Part shown: piece after piece, positions 15,915 through 23,760 of the stretch | Position numbering within the stretch: the stretch's first letter is position 1 | Layout of the letters: each line of letters starts with the position of its first letter | Program-made: the position numbers and the translations under genes | The notes under the pieces: generated by a model | What the model was told of the DNA's origin: nothing | Databases searched by the model: none | Seen by the model: only the letters and a program-made list of their open reading frames with translations | Assembly (NCBI GenBank): GCA_018672815.1 | Contig: JABHDX010000029.1 | Location: forward strand, 1-37,282 | Direction of reading: 5' to 3' | DNA: 37,282 nucleotides | From: Gammaproteobacteria bacterium | GTDB taxonomy: Bacteria > Pseudomonadota > Gammaproteobacteria > UBA11654

Positions 15915-16910
15915 TTATATAATTTCTGGTGAAACCTCTTCAGCATAGGCTTCCCAAGTCCCTCTTGGTATAGTATTACCCCATCCAGTAAGTTTTTCTA
16001 GATAATCTGGGTGATCTTTTTCCACTCTTTTTAATACCTCGATGGGAATATCATCAAGTGTTCCGGTGATTTGATAACTGTGCATTCGACCAAACATACA
16101 CCCATCGATATCTGATTGTCCCATTTTCATCCAAGGCCACCAAGGAGCAGTTCTCATAAACCCTGCATGAAATGATGCTGAAAGCACAGATCTATCGTTC
16201 ATTTCATCAAATGGGGTATAAAAACTAAAATGCTCAGTTGGATTAATAATTTCAGAAGTATGTGCTTTAGGCCATTTATCCTTGCTAACAGGATTTGTAT
16301 ATTCATGGCAATAATCCCATGAGAGTAAATATTGATTACCTATTTTTTTCCAGGGAAGAATAAATGGAATTGGACCATCACTGTTTAATGTATCAGCTTC
16401 ATTCATAATTGTTGCTTCATCGATTTTAATATTTCCCATAGCAAATTTTGGCATTTCAGCCGTCAAGTGGGCTCTCATTTTATTACTAACAAAAGGAAAT
16501 ATATCTACAGTTTCGCCAGTCCATGGATTATTCCAATGGTCAATTATTTTACCAGTTTTTAGATCCGTGAAATAACCGCCTTCACATCCTCTAATATTGA
16601 CTGTCTTATCATCATTTATTCTAGATTGAGTACTGCCGAATCCAACATATCCGAATAGAGGTATCAGTCTATTAGTACCAATTCTTGCATATTGAATACC
16701 GTCAAAACCACCATAAACAGGCTTATCATCATAACTCCCCCAAAGTTTAGCAAAAGCATATAAATTATCATATGGGTCTTTGAAGTCTAAAACAGGGTTT
16801 GCCATTAAGTCTCTCCCAGGAAAAAATACTGCGGAAGCAGCAAGAGCAGTTGATGTGTTTTTAAATAATTGTCTTCTTGAAAACAGTGAGTGAAGAGGGG
16901 CAGTAAGCAT
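15915..16910 (-). CDS. DUF1838 protein with Tat signal
   Basis: The 331-residue protein begins with a twin-arginine signal (SRRQLFK at about 11-17, then an alanine-rich hydrophobic stretch), so it is probably exported folded, possibly with a cofactor. The mature part matches the DUF1838 family: AFAKLWGSYDDKPVYGGFDG, then LIPLFGYVGFGSTQSR, YFTDLKTGKIIDHWNNPWTGETV, and the tryptophan-rich APWWPWMKMG later. The biochemical function of DUF1838 is not established. It follows the SYLF gene by 3 bp and precedes the lipoprotein pair by 7 bp, forming one operon. Confidence 0.8.
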   Translation of the reverse strand: MLTAPLHSLFSRRQLFKNTSTALAASAVFFPGRDLMANPVLDFKDPYDNLYAFAKLWGSYDDKPVYGGFDGIQYARIGTNRLIPLFGYVGFGSTQSRINDDKTVNIRGCEGGYFTDLKTGKIIDHWNNPWTGETVDIFPFVSNKMRAHLTAEMPKFAMGNIKIDEATIMNEADTLNSDGPIPFILPWKKIGNQYLLSWDYCHEYTNPVSKDKWPKAHTSEIINPTEHFSFYTPFDEMNDRSVLSASFHAGFMRTAPWWPWMKMGQSDIDGCMFGRMHSYQITGTLDDIPIEVLKRVEKDHPDYLEKLTGWGNTIPRGTWEAYAEEVSPEII

Positions 16911-16913
16911 GTT

Positions 16914-17522
16914 TTATTCTATTACTTCTTCATTGAATTCATCAATTTCATCTTGTTCATTATCTGTGTCAGCATTAGGCCATATTTTAGTAAATTTCGT
17001 TCCTTCCATGCTCATTCCAGCGATCAATCCTTTATGGCCAAAAACAAATCCAACGATTGGGTCTTGACTCTCTATGGTATCAATAGATCCTCCAATTCCC
17101 ATGGAAAGAAAAGCAATCGATCCATCCACACCAACTTCCCAGCCCGAACTGTATAAAAAATCATCCATTGCAGTATCATCAAAAAATAAGATTATTAAAT
17201 CTTTTGATCCAACTCCAACTTGCAAACCTAGTGAGGTTGTAAATGCTCTAAAGTATTGTACTTTAACATCATCAACAATTAAGGCTCCTTCACCATACTC
17301 CATTCCCAAAATTACTCCTGCTTTGATCATTTTTGGGATAACTAATATTCCTCTAGAACCATCTAAATAGGAATCACTACCTTGAATCTCTTCTGAAAAT
17401 CTTTCCAAAGCACTTTCGATAGCCGCATCAATTTCTGCTGAAGATTTAGCAAATGATGTCAAAGGTATGGCTAGTGATATAAATAGTATTAGTAAGTTGA
17501 TGTTTCTAGAGAAAGTAGTCAT
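16914..17522 (-). CDS. Secreted SYLF/Ysc84-domain lipid-binding protein
   Basis: A 202-residue protein with a cleavable signal peptide (cut after about residue 25, TSFA-K). The body is a SYLF (Ysc84) domain: GSRGILVIPKMIKAGVILG, then GEGALIV, and a glycine-rich VGVGSKDLIILF region. SYLF domains bind phosphoinositides in eukaryotes; bacterial versions are periplasmic and of unknown role. The C-terminus is acidic. The ribosome site AAAGGA lies 7 bp before ATG. It is the first gene of the envelope operon and has its own promoter between tmRNA and the gene. Confidence 0.85.
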   Translation of the reverse strand: MTTFSRNINLLILFISLAIPLTSFAKSSAEIDAAIESALERFSEEIQGSDSYLDGSRGILVIPKMIKAGVILGMEYGEGALIVDDVKVQYFRAFTTSLGLQVGVGSKDLIILFFDDTAMDDFLYSSGWEVGVDGSIAFLSMGIGGSIDTIESQDPIVGFVFGHKGLIAGMSMEGTKFTKIWPNADTDNEQDEIDEFNEEVIE

Positions 17523-17545
17523 ATTTGTGTCCTTTATAATTTTTC

Positions 17546-17574
17546 ATATTATCTTTTTCCAATCTTTTACTCAA
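17546..17574 (-). promoter_or_regulatory. Candidate promoter for the SYLF-DUF1838-lipoprotein-prc operon
   Basis: On the minus strand TTGAGT (17574-17569) and TAATAT (17551-17546) are separated by exactly 17 bp. A start site near 17539 would leave a leader of about 17 nt containing the AAAGGA ribosome site. Confidence 0.4.
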
Positions 17575-17605
17575 TAAATGGGTTAGTTTTTTAGTCTTTA
17601 AACAC

Positions 17606-17958
17606 TGGAGGCGGCGGGAATCGAACCCGCGTCCGCTAACCATTCATAAAATGCTCTACATGTTTATCCAGATCTTCTTTTTATTTAATTTAATAAAAGC
17701 CGAAAGGAAGGCTATTATTAAACGATTTCTCGACTTATGTTTAATGATTATCTGCAAGAAAGAGAATAATCACGATCTTGGTTAAATGTCATCAATAAGT
17801 CTCTCCAAGTAGAAAAGTATTGATGCCAGCTGGATTTAAGCAGCTAGTGCGTAGTTGTCGTTATTTGCAACTAAGTTATTTCAGACTGTTTAACGAGGAT
17901 CCTGAACCTCGACATGCACATAAAACTTCAGTATCAACGTCGAAACCTTGTCGCCCCC
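17606..17958 (-). ncRNA. ssrA: tmRNA (SsrA)
   Basis: tmRNA rescues stalled ribosomes with SmpB and adds a degradation tag. The 5' end GGGGGCG (from 17958) pairs with the 3' CGCCTCC (ending 17607) to form the acceptor stem, and the T-arm GGTTCGATTCC is intact. The tag frame starts at GCA 17868-17866 and encodes ANNDNYALAA then TAA (17838-17836), close to E. coli ANDENYALAA. The bases after the discriminator (17606) read GTG, so the CCA end is not encoded and must be added by the CCA enzyme. Length (about 353) fits a one-piece tmRNA. The promoter is not clear. smpB lies 1.1 kb upstream on the same strand. Confidence 0.96.
17836..17868 (-). other. tmRNA tag-peptide reading frame
   Basis: The ten codons plus stop encode Ala-Asn-Asn-Asp-Asn-Tyr-Ala-Leu-Ala-Ala. 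The -YALAA end recognised by ClpXP, ClpAP and Tsp proteases is conserved. The second and third residues (Asn-Asn) differ from the usual Asn-Asp. Confidence 0.93.
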
Positions 17959-18021
17959 TTTATTAAAAATATAGAATAATTATCTCAAGAAGGATTCAAA
18001 GTTTAAAGTTTCATATTTACT

Positions 18022-19047
18022 TTATTTTGTAATTGAGTCTTCAATCCAAATTTTAAATTTTGGATGAGTAAGAAGTCCTTTTGAGTTAAAGGTATAATTA
18101 AGGCCATTCAGATCCTTTTCTATATTTTTTTGTATTCCTTTTCCAGACATGAGATTAGATACAACCAGAACACGTTTTCCCTGCATTGATGAGTTCTTAA
18201 TATACTGTCTAATATTATTAATATTATTGTCTCTTATGGCCTTGCCTGCATCGTCTTGCAATGTAAATGATCTAACTTCAGAAAAATTAGAATTATTGGA
18301 AATATAATCAGCTATATTATTCATAATTAATAATTCTTGTACGTTATCAGCTTGACTCACGGGTCCATGTGCAATGATTATAACGACTTCGTTTTCCTGA
18401 TTTGTACTAATTTCGTTTGCGTACTCTAAAATAATTTCCTTAGCTATTGCATCATCACTAATAGGTTCTATATATTTAAATGTATTAGACGCTAAAACAT
18501 CTACATCAGCATATGAATAGTTTTTTTCCAGATTAAAAATATATCTCCATTGTCTTACGAGGGTGTTATATGGAGTACTACTAATTGGAACAATATAGAT
18601 TGATTCAATACCACTATTCATTAATCGTTGAACTGAACAAATAACATGCTTAGAAGTCATCATGCTCATGCCCATTGTTAGTATAATTTCATAGTTAGGG
18701 TTGAAATTTTTTAAACTATTAAAAAGATCTAAATCTCCATCAGAACCATATCCATGCGCCATAATTAGGACACCATGTTTTGATGATTTTCCATTGTTTA
18801 TGGGCCAATAATAATTAGGACCCATAGATTTCATAATTTTTTGAAGCTGTAAATTATCAAGATTAGATAAATTGGGTAAATTTTGTTTAATTTGATTAAA
18901 CTTCAGATCCATATTTGACATGTCCATCATCATAGGAATTTCTTTTCCAAGGTCATCTACTTTTGTATGACATATGTGTTCAGCAAGTAAGGATTGTTGG
19001 TATAACAAAACTAAAAAAAAGAGGCTGAATGTTTGCTTTATTTTCAT
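18022..19047 (-). CDS. Secreted CbiX/chelatase-like protein
   Basis: The 341-residue precursor has a signal peptide (cut near LLAE, about residue 22), so the protein is periplasmic. The N-terminal part of the mature chain is methionine-rich (PMMMDMSNMD) and has HICH. Two half-domains each open with a strand and an AHG motif (LIMAHGYG near 95; IIIAHGP near 225), as in the duplicated CbiX/sirohydrochlorin chelatase fold. A chelatase in the periplasm would be odd; metal binding or transfer is an alternative. Its ATG overlaps the smpB stop by 4 bp and the tmRNA gene follows. Family assignment is moderate and function unknown. Confidence 0.5.
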   Translation of the reverse strand: MKIKQTFSLFFLVLLYQQSLLAEHICHTKVDDLGKEIPMMMDMSNMDLKFNQIKQNLPNLSNLDNLQLQKIMKSMGPNYYWPINNGKSSKHGVLIMAHGYGSDGDLDLFNSLKNFNPNYEIILTMGMSMMTSKHVICSVQRLMNSGIESIYIVPISSTPYNTLVRQWRYIFNLEKNYSYADVDVLASNTFKYIEPISDDAIAKEIILEYANEISTNQENEVVIIIAHGPVSQADNVQELLIMNNIADYISNNSNFSEVRSFTLQDDAGKAIRDNNINNIRQYIKNSSMQGKRVLVVSNLMSGKGIQKNIEKDLNGLNYTFNSKGLLTHPKFKIWIEDSITK

Positions 19048-19502
19048 CTATTATATTTCTGCTTGCTAAGCCTTTCTTTATCAAGTTTCCAGTCACGCTC
19101 TTTGATTAATGCTCTTTTATCTTGCTTTTTTCTACCTTTTGCTAAACCAATCTGTATTTTTACATTGCCTCTTTTCCAATATAAGGAAAGTGGAATAAGA
19201 GTGTAACCTTTTTGCTGAATAAAGGTGCTTATTTTAGATATCTCCCTACTGTTTAGTAATAGTTTTCTGGTTCTGGTCACTTCTTCTTCATCCAAGATAT
19301 TAGCGTTAGGTAATGGTGAAAAGTGAGCACCTATAAGAAAGACTTCATTTTGTCTTAAAATTGCATAACTTTCTTTAATGTTCCCTCTATTCGCCCTTAG
19401 ACTTTTGACTTCCCAACCTTTAAGTACCAGACCAGCTTCAATTTTTTCTTCTATGAAAAAATCAAATAATGCTTTTCTATTATCCGTAATTGTTGTTGCC
19501 AT
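19044..19502 (-). CDS. smpB: SsrA-binding protein SmpB
   Basis: SmpB binds the tRNA-like part of tmRNA and mimics a codon-anticodon pair in the ribosome. The 152-residue protein has the family start (NRKALFDFFIEEKIEAGLVLKGWEVKSLR), the central GAHFSPLPNA segment and the basic C-terminal tail (GLAKGRKKQDKR) that enters the mRNA channel. Length is close to E. coli (160). The downstream secreted CbiX-like gene overlaps by 4 bp and tmRNA comes next, so the tmRNA system is clustered. Confidence 0.97.
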   Translation of the reverse strand: MATTITDNRKALFDFFIEEKIEAGLVLKGWEVKSLRANRGNIKESYAILRQNEVFLIGAHFSPLPNANILDEEEVTRTRKLLLNSREISKISTFIQQKGYTLIPLSLYWKRGNVKIQIGLAKGRKKQDKRALIKERDWKLDKERLSKQKYNR

Positions 19503-19627
19503 TATGTTTATTTTAATTATGCTTAAACTAACCTTGCAGTTCTAATTATATCTTTTATTGATAAAGGAATAAAAATATCTCTAATATAGAAAGAAAATCT
19601 CTTCATGGACATTGGTCTTCAAGGCTT

Positions 19628-20941
19628 ATGTTTATACTAGCTGTTAGTGGATCAGCTATTGGCTTAGGAAATATTTGGAAGTTTCCTTATATTGTAGGAG
19701 TCAATGGTGGAGGTGCATTTGTTATAGTTTATCTGATATGCATTTTCTCTATTGGATTACCTATAATGATTTCTGAAATTATGATTGGACGTAAAGGTAG
19801 AAGGAATCCTATCACATCAATGAAAATATTAGGTGTAGAGGAAACGGGCAGTAGCGGTTGGAAAATTGTTGGCTTTATAGGATTGCTTGCTGGTTTCTTA
19901 ATCTTATCTTTTTATAGTGTTATTGCGGGTTGGACATTCCATTATTTCTTACTAACACTGCAAGGATTATTTATAGAAACCAATGCTATAGAAGTCAATA
20001 CAGTATTTAGTCAATTGACTGCGTCTATATCAAAACAATTAATCTATCATACAATTTTCATGACGCTAACTGTGACAATTATTTCAAAAGGTGTAAAAAA
20101 TGGTCTTGAGAAAGCTGTCTATTTTATGATGCCTTCTCTATTAATTATAATGGTCATATTATTATATTATTCTGTCACTCAAGGTAATTTCTCAGAAGGT
20201 CTCTCTTTTTTATTTAAGCCTGATTTTTCTATAATTACACCTTCAGCTATATTAGTTGCAATGGGACATGCCTTCTTTACATTGAGTTTAGGAATGGGCT
20301 GCGTTGTCATGTATGGAGCTTATCTTCAAAATCATGAATCAATTTTTAAAACCTCTATAATTATTGTCCTGTGTGATACTTTTATTGCCTTATTTGCAGG
20401 CTTAATTATATTTCCTATTGTGTTTGCGAATAACTTAGATCCAGCCGCTGGCCCAGGTTTAATTTTTCAAACTCTGCCATTAGCATTTGGACAAATTGAC
20501 GGTGGGATTCTATTTGGAGCTTTGTTTTTTGTTTTAATATCATTTGCCGCACTAACATCTGCAATCAGTCTATTAGAGCCTTCGGTTGCCTGGCTAATAG
20601 AAAGTACAAAAATAAACCGTTTAACTGCAGCCATTTTAATGGGTTTATTGATATGGTTTATGGGTTTATTTACTATTTTATCATTTAATAATTTATCCAA
20701 TTTTACATTCTGGAAAGGTACGATATTTGATAATATTGATTTCTTTGCTAGCAATATTTTATTACCAATTAGCGGACTGCTATTTACTATTTTTACTAGC
20801 TGGTTTATGAGCAATAAATCATCTAAAAATGAATTACAAGACACAACAATACTTCAGTATAGAATTTGGCAATTCCTTGCTAAATATATTGCACCATTGG
20901 CAGTAATCATAATATTGATAAATTTTATTGGGATAATTTAA
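19628..20941 (+). CDS. Sodium:neurotransmitter symporter family transporter (NSS/SNF)
   Basis: A sodium-coupled importer of amino acids or related amines with the LeuT fold, about 11 to 12 membrane segments. The first helix (SGSAIGLGNIWKFPYIVGVNGGGAF) carries the sodium and substrate site. Coordinates use the first ATG. However, the family's conserved pre-helix sequence (WSSRL, then MFILA) is encoded in frame just upstream (19604-19627), where only ATC (19577) or ATA (19586) could start, following AAGGA at 19564-19568. The true start may therefore be about 17 codons upstream and non-canonical. ratA begins 2 bp after the stop. The substrate is unknown. Confidence 0.9.
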   Translation: MFILAVSGSAIGLGNIWKFPYIVGVNGGGAFVIVYLICIFSIGLPIMISEIMIGRKGRRNPITSMKILGVEETGSSGWKIVGFIGLLAGFLILSFYSVIAGWTFHYFLLTLQGLFIETNAIEVNTVFSQLTASISKQLIYHTIFMTLTVTIISKGVKNGLEKAVYFMMPSLLIIMVILLYYSVTQGNFSEGLSFLFKPDFSIITPSAILVAMGHAFFTLSLGMGCVVMYGAYLQNHESIFKTSIIIVLCDTFIALFAGLIIFPIVFANNLDPAAGPGLIFQTLPLAFGQIDGGILFGALFFVLISFAALTSAISLLEPSVAWLIESTKINRLTAAILMGLLIWFMGLFTILSFNNLSNFTFWKGTIFDNIDFFASNILLPISGLLFTIFTSWFMSNKSSKNELQDTTILQYRIWQFLAKYIAPLAVIIILINFIGII

Positions 20942-20943
20942 AT

Positions 20944-21375
20944 TTGGAATACTTTGAAAAGACTATAAATATAGATGAACCTGTCGAAAACATCTACAGC
21001 GTTATTGCAAATATAAACCATTATCCAGATTTTTTACCCTACTGTATTTCAACCACAATAATGTCTATAGACAATGACATTATAACTGCAAGAATAAATT
21101 TCGATTTCTACAGGATGAAGATTTCAATTTGTACTAAAAATAAAAATACTAAATATGAAAGCATTCAAATGAAATTAATAGATGGACCTTTTAGTAAATT
21201 TAATGCAGTTTGGTTATTCAGTGAAACAACATCTAGCTCAACTCAAATTAAGTATTCAATGGAATACACAGTTTTAAATCCTTTAATTGCTCTATTAATT
21301 AAAAAAAATATTAATACTTTTATTGAAAAATTTATAGAAGCCTTTAGAAGACAGATTAAATCACAAAGAAACTAA
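20944..21375 (+). CDS. ratA: RatA/Coq10-type START-domain protein
   Basis: A 143-residue single START-like domain (polyketide cyclase/Coq10 family), with YSVIANINHYPDFLPYC near the start and a C-terminal amphipathic helix (INTFIEKFIEAFRRQI). E. coli RatA is reported to inhibit 70S formation, while Coq10 relatives bind ubiquinone; which role applies is open. It starts at TTG, 2 bp after the symporter stop. The smpB-ratA-bamE neighbourhood is the classical gammaproteobacterial one, except that ratB (rnfH) is missing and the symporter has come in. Its stop overlaps the bamE stop by 4 bp (CTAA). Confidence 0.88.
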   Translation: MEYFEKTINIDEPVENIYSVIANINHYPDFLPYCISTTIMSIDNDIITARINFDFYRMKISICTKNKNTKYESIQMKLIDGPFSKFNAVWLFSETTSSSTQIKYSMEYTVLNPLIALLIKKNINTFIEKFIEAFRRQIKSQRN

Positions 21376-21692
21376 CTGTCTTCAGTCGCTACGTCTTTCT
21401 CTATTGATGACACTAAACCATTTGTAAAATTGACTATTAACCAATAACGTTGGCTCTCATTATTATCAGTATTCATGCGAGGCTGAAATAAATATATGTA
21501 ATCCCAACGTTCAGATTCATAAGGGGTTCCTATCACAGGACCACCTAGTAAGTATCTAATCTGACTTTTTGTCATACCTACTTCTATTCGATCTAGATTT
21601 TCTAAGTTCAATAGATTCCCTTGCTGTAAGTTTGGTCTATAAACACACGAGATGTTTAAAATAACTAAAGATAATAAAAGCAATTTTTTCAT
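21372..21692 (-). CDS. bamE: Outer-membrane assembly lipoprotein BamE
   Basis: BamE is an accessory lipoprotein of the BAM complex that inserts beta-barrels into the outer membrane. The 106-residue precursor has a lipoprotein signal ending NISC (Cys16) and the SmpA/OmlA domain: YRPNLQQGN, then VGMTKSQIRYLLGGPVIGTPY and WDYIYLFQP. Length matches the family (about 113). It converges on ratA with a 4-bp overlap and sits 19 bp after nadK. The usual divergent fur gene is absent. Confidence 0.95.
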   Translation of the reverse strand: MKKLLLLSLVILNISCVYRPNLQQGNLLNLENLDRIEVGMTKSQIRYLLGGPVIGTPYESERWDYIYLFQPRMNTDNNESQRYWLIVNFTNGLVSSIEKDVATEDS

Positions 21693-21711
21693 ATTCTGAT
21701 ATTTCCCTTTT

Positions 21712-22602
21712 TTAATTCTTCTTTTTATTAGAGCCCCAGAGCAACTTAGATCTTAGCACATCAAAATAATCATAATCTTCTGGATGAATTAATTTTATAG
21801 GTCTCTTTGTTGCATTAATTGTAATTGTTTCTCCTTGTTTAATCTCATAATTAGAATCTCCATCTAGAGCAATTTCTGCAATTTCTTCATTGACTAAAAT
21901 TGGTTCTATTAAGATTTCTGAATTAGACGGTATAACCATAGGCCTATCATTAAGTGAATGTGGGCAAATAGGTACTAATATTAATGCTTCTACATCTGGT
22001 TTTAATATTGGGCCTCCGCAACTTAAGGAATAAGCGGTGGAACCTGTTGGAGTTGATACAATAAAACCATCTCCTTCATGTTTATTGATATAGTTGCCAT
22101 CGATAGCAGTTGTGACTTGCATCATTCGGCCAGTTTCTTTTCTTCTGATTGCTACATCATTAAGCGCTATACCTATAGATTTCTGATCATTACCATTATT
22201 TATTATAGTCTCTATGAGTAATCGATTTTCTGTTTTAAATTTGCCTAATAAAAGATCATTTAAAGTTTTGTAAGAGTCAGAAGGATTGATATCAGTTAAA
22301 AAGCCTAGCCTACCTTTGTTAATACCTGTGACTGGGATATTGTACTTATAAGAAAGTTTAGCCGACTTAAGCATTGTTCCATCACCACCTATGGAAATTA
22401 TAAGATCGCTTGAATCTATATTTGATTCATTGATAACCTTTACTTTACTAATTTGACATATATCTGTGTTGGAAGACGATGTATTGTATATCTGTATTGA
22501 TATCTCATCACTGAACTTCTTTTTCAGTAGTGCTTTCAAGCTATTAATTGATTTCTTCTCACCAAAATTTAGTACGAAAAGAATATTTTTAAAAGGTTTC
22601 AT
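21712..22602 (-). CDS. nadK: NAD kinase
   Basis: NadK phosphorylates NAD to NADP. The 296-residue protein has the catalytic GGDGT motif (72-76), NKGRLGFLTD, the NE/D segment within ALNDVAIRR, and the conserved STPTGSTAYSLSCGGP loop. Length matches E. coli (292). It is divergent from hrcA with about 30 bp between them, and bamE follows 19 bp downstream. The recN gene often found beside it is not here. Confidence 0.97.
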   Translation of the reverse strand: MKPFKNILFVLNFGEKKSINSLKALLKKKFSDEISIQIYNTSSSNTDICQISKVKVINESNIDSSDLIISIGGDGTMLKSAKLSYKYNIPVTGINKGRLGFLTDINPSDSYKTLNDLLLGKFKTENRLLIETIINNGNDQKSIGIALNDVAIRRKETGRMMQVTTAIDGNYINKHEGDGFIVSTPTGSTAYSLSCGGPILKPDVEALILVPICPHSLNDRPMVIPSNSEILIEPILVNEEIAEIALDGDSNYEIKQGETITINATKRPIKLIHPEDYDYFDVLRSKLLWGSNKKKN

Positions 22603-22682
22603 TGATATTGTTCTTGACTAGTTATTATTAATTGGAAATGATAACAAATTATTACGATCTAAGTTTAGGACTATTACTTTTA

Positions 22683-23726
22683 ATGGATAGTGAAAAAAAT
22701 ACAACGCCATCTGGAAGAGCAAAAGAAATCCTATCAGTCATTATTGATAAATACATAGCTGATGGAATTCCAATTGGATCTAAAAGTTTATCCATGTCTG
22801 ATCATATAGATTTAAGCCCTGCATCTATTAGAAATGTAATGTCAGATCTAGAAAGCCTAGGTTTTATTGCTTCACCTCATACCTCAGCTGGGAGGATACC
22901 AACATCAAAAGGCTATCGTTTCTTTATCGATAGCTTGCTTCAACTGCAACCTGTAAACAATAGAGAAGTAGAATCCATTAAACGAAAAGTCATTGGGAAA
23001 GAATCAAGTAGTAGAGCACTAGCTAAGAATGTCTCTTCAGCATTATCTGCTATTACTCAGTTGGCTGGCATTGTTACTGTCCCTAAACAAGACATATCAA
23101 GGTTAAAAGAAATAGACTTTATTCCATTATCAGAAAAGAGAATCCTAGCTATATTGGTCATTAATGACTCTGAGGTTGAAAATCGAATTTTGCAGATGCA
23201 AAGAGAATATACTCGAGATGAATTGAGGCTCACTTCTAATTACATCAATCAAAACTATATCGGAAGAAGCTTCAATTACATTAAAAACGATTTGCTTACA
23301 CAGTTAAAGAAAACTAAAGAATTGGCAAATTCTCTAATGAATGACATAGTGAATATTGCTGAAGAAGTCTCAGATGAAGGAAATTCAGACGAATACATAC
23401 TCAGTGGCGAAAATAGATTACTAGACTTTGATGAATTATCCGATATAAGTCAGCTTAAATCTTTATTTGATGCTTTCAATGAAAAACAAGAGATACTTCA
23501 CTTATTAGAAAAAAGTATGTCTACGAGTAATATTCAAATCTTCATAGGTGAAGAATCTGGCTATAAAATGTTTAATAATTGCAGTCTAATAACTTCTCCT
23601 TATACAACAGAAGAAGGGGCTATAGGTGTTTTAGGTGTTATAGGACCAACCCGTATTGCTTATCAAAAAGTTATCCCCATTGTTGATATAACTGCAAAAA
23701 TATTAAGCCAATCATTGAAATCATAA
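22683..23726 (+). CDS. hrcA: Heat-inducible transcription repressor HrcA
   Basis: HrcA represses chaperone operons by binding CIRCE operators and needs GroE to fold. The winged-helix DNA-binding domain is at the N-terminus (RAKEILSVIIDKYIADGIPIGSKSL), with LSPASIRNVMSDLESLGFI and SAGRIPTSKGYR, followed by the GAF-like effector domain ending GVLGVIGPTRIAYQKVI. The frame is open from TTG 22632, but the ATG at 22683 gives the usual N-terminus with AGGA 12 bp upstream, so that start is preferred. It heads hrcA-grpE-dnaK-dnaJ. No CIRCE sequence is visible anywhere in the window. Confidence 0.93.
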   Translation: MDSEKNTTPSGRAKEILSVIIDKYIADGIPIGSKSLSMSDHIDLSPASIRNVMSDLESLGFIASPHTSAGRIPTSKGYRFFIDSLLQLQPVNNREVESIKRKVIGKESSSRALAKNVSSALSAITQLAGIVTVPKQDISRLKEIDFIPLSEKRILAILVINDSEVENRILQMQREYTRDELRLTSNYINQNYIGRSFNYIKNDLLTQLKKTKELANSLMNDIVNIAEEVSDEGNSDEYILSGENRLLDFDELSDISQLKSLFDAFNEKQEILHLLEKSMSTSNIQIFIGEESGYKMFNNCSLITSPYTTEEGAIGVLGVIGPTRIAYQKVIPIVDITAKILSQSLKS

Positions 23727-23760
23727 AAATAAACCTTATAACGTGATATGAGGAAAAACT

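Noticed and set aside
15908..15946. Longer start for the lipoprotein gene at 15946
   Set aside because: It would overlap the DUF1838 gene by 32 bp and disturb an otherwise typical lipoprotein signal peptide that begins at 15907.
17600..17640. tmRNA 3' end as an integration site
   Set aside because: No integrase gene and no repeat of the tmRNA 3' end were noticed in the window.
20467..20844. A 125-codon minus-strand open frame inside the symporter gene
   Set aside because: It is an antisense shadow of the membrane-helix codons of the symporter.
22632..22682. TTG start for hrcA giving 17 extra residues
   Set aside because: The extra part is hydrophobic and unlike HrcA N-termini; the ATG at 22683 fits the family.
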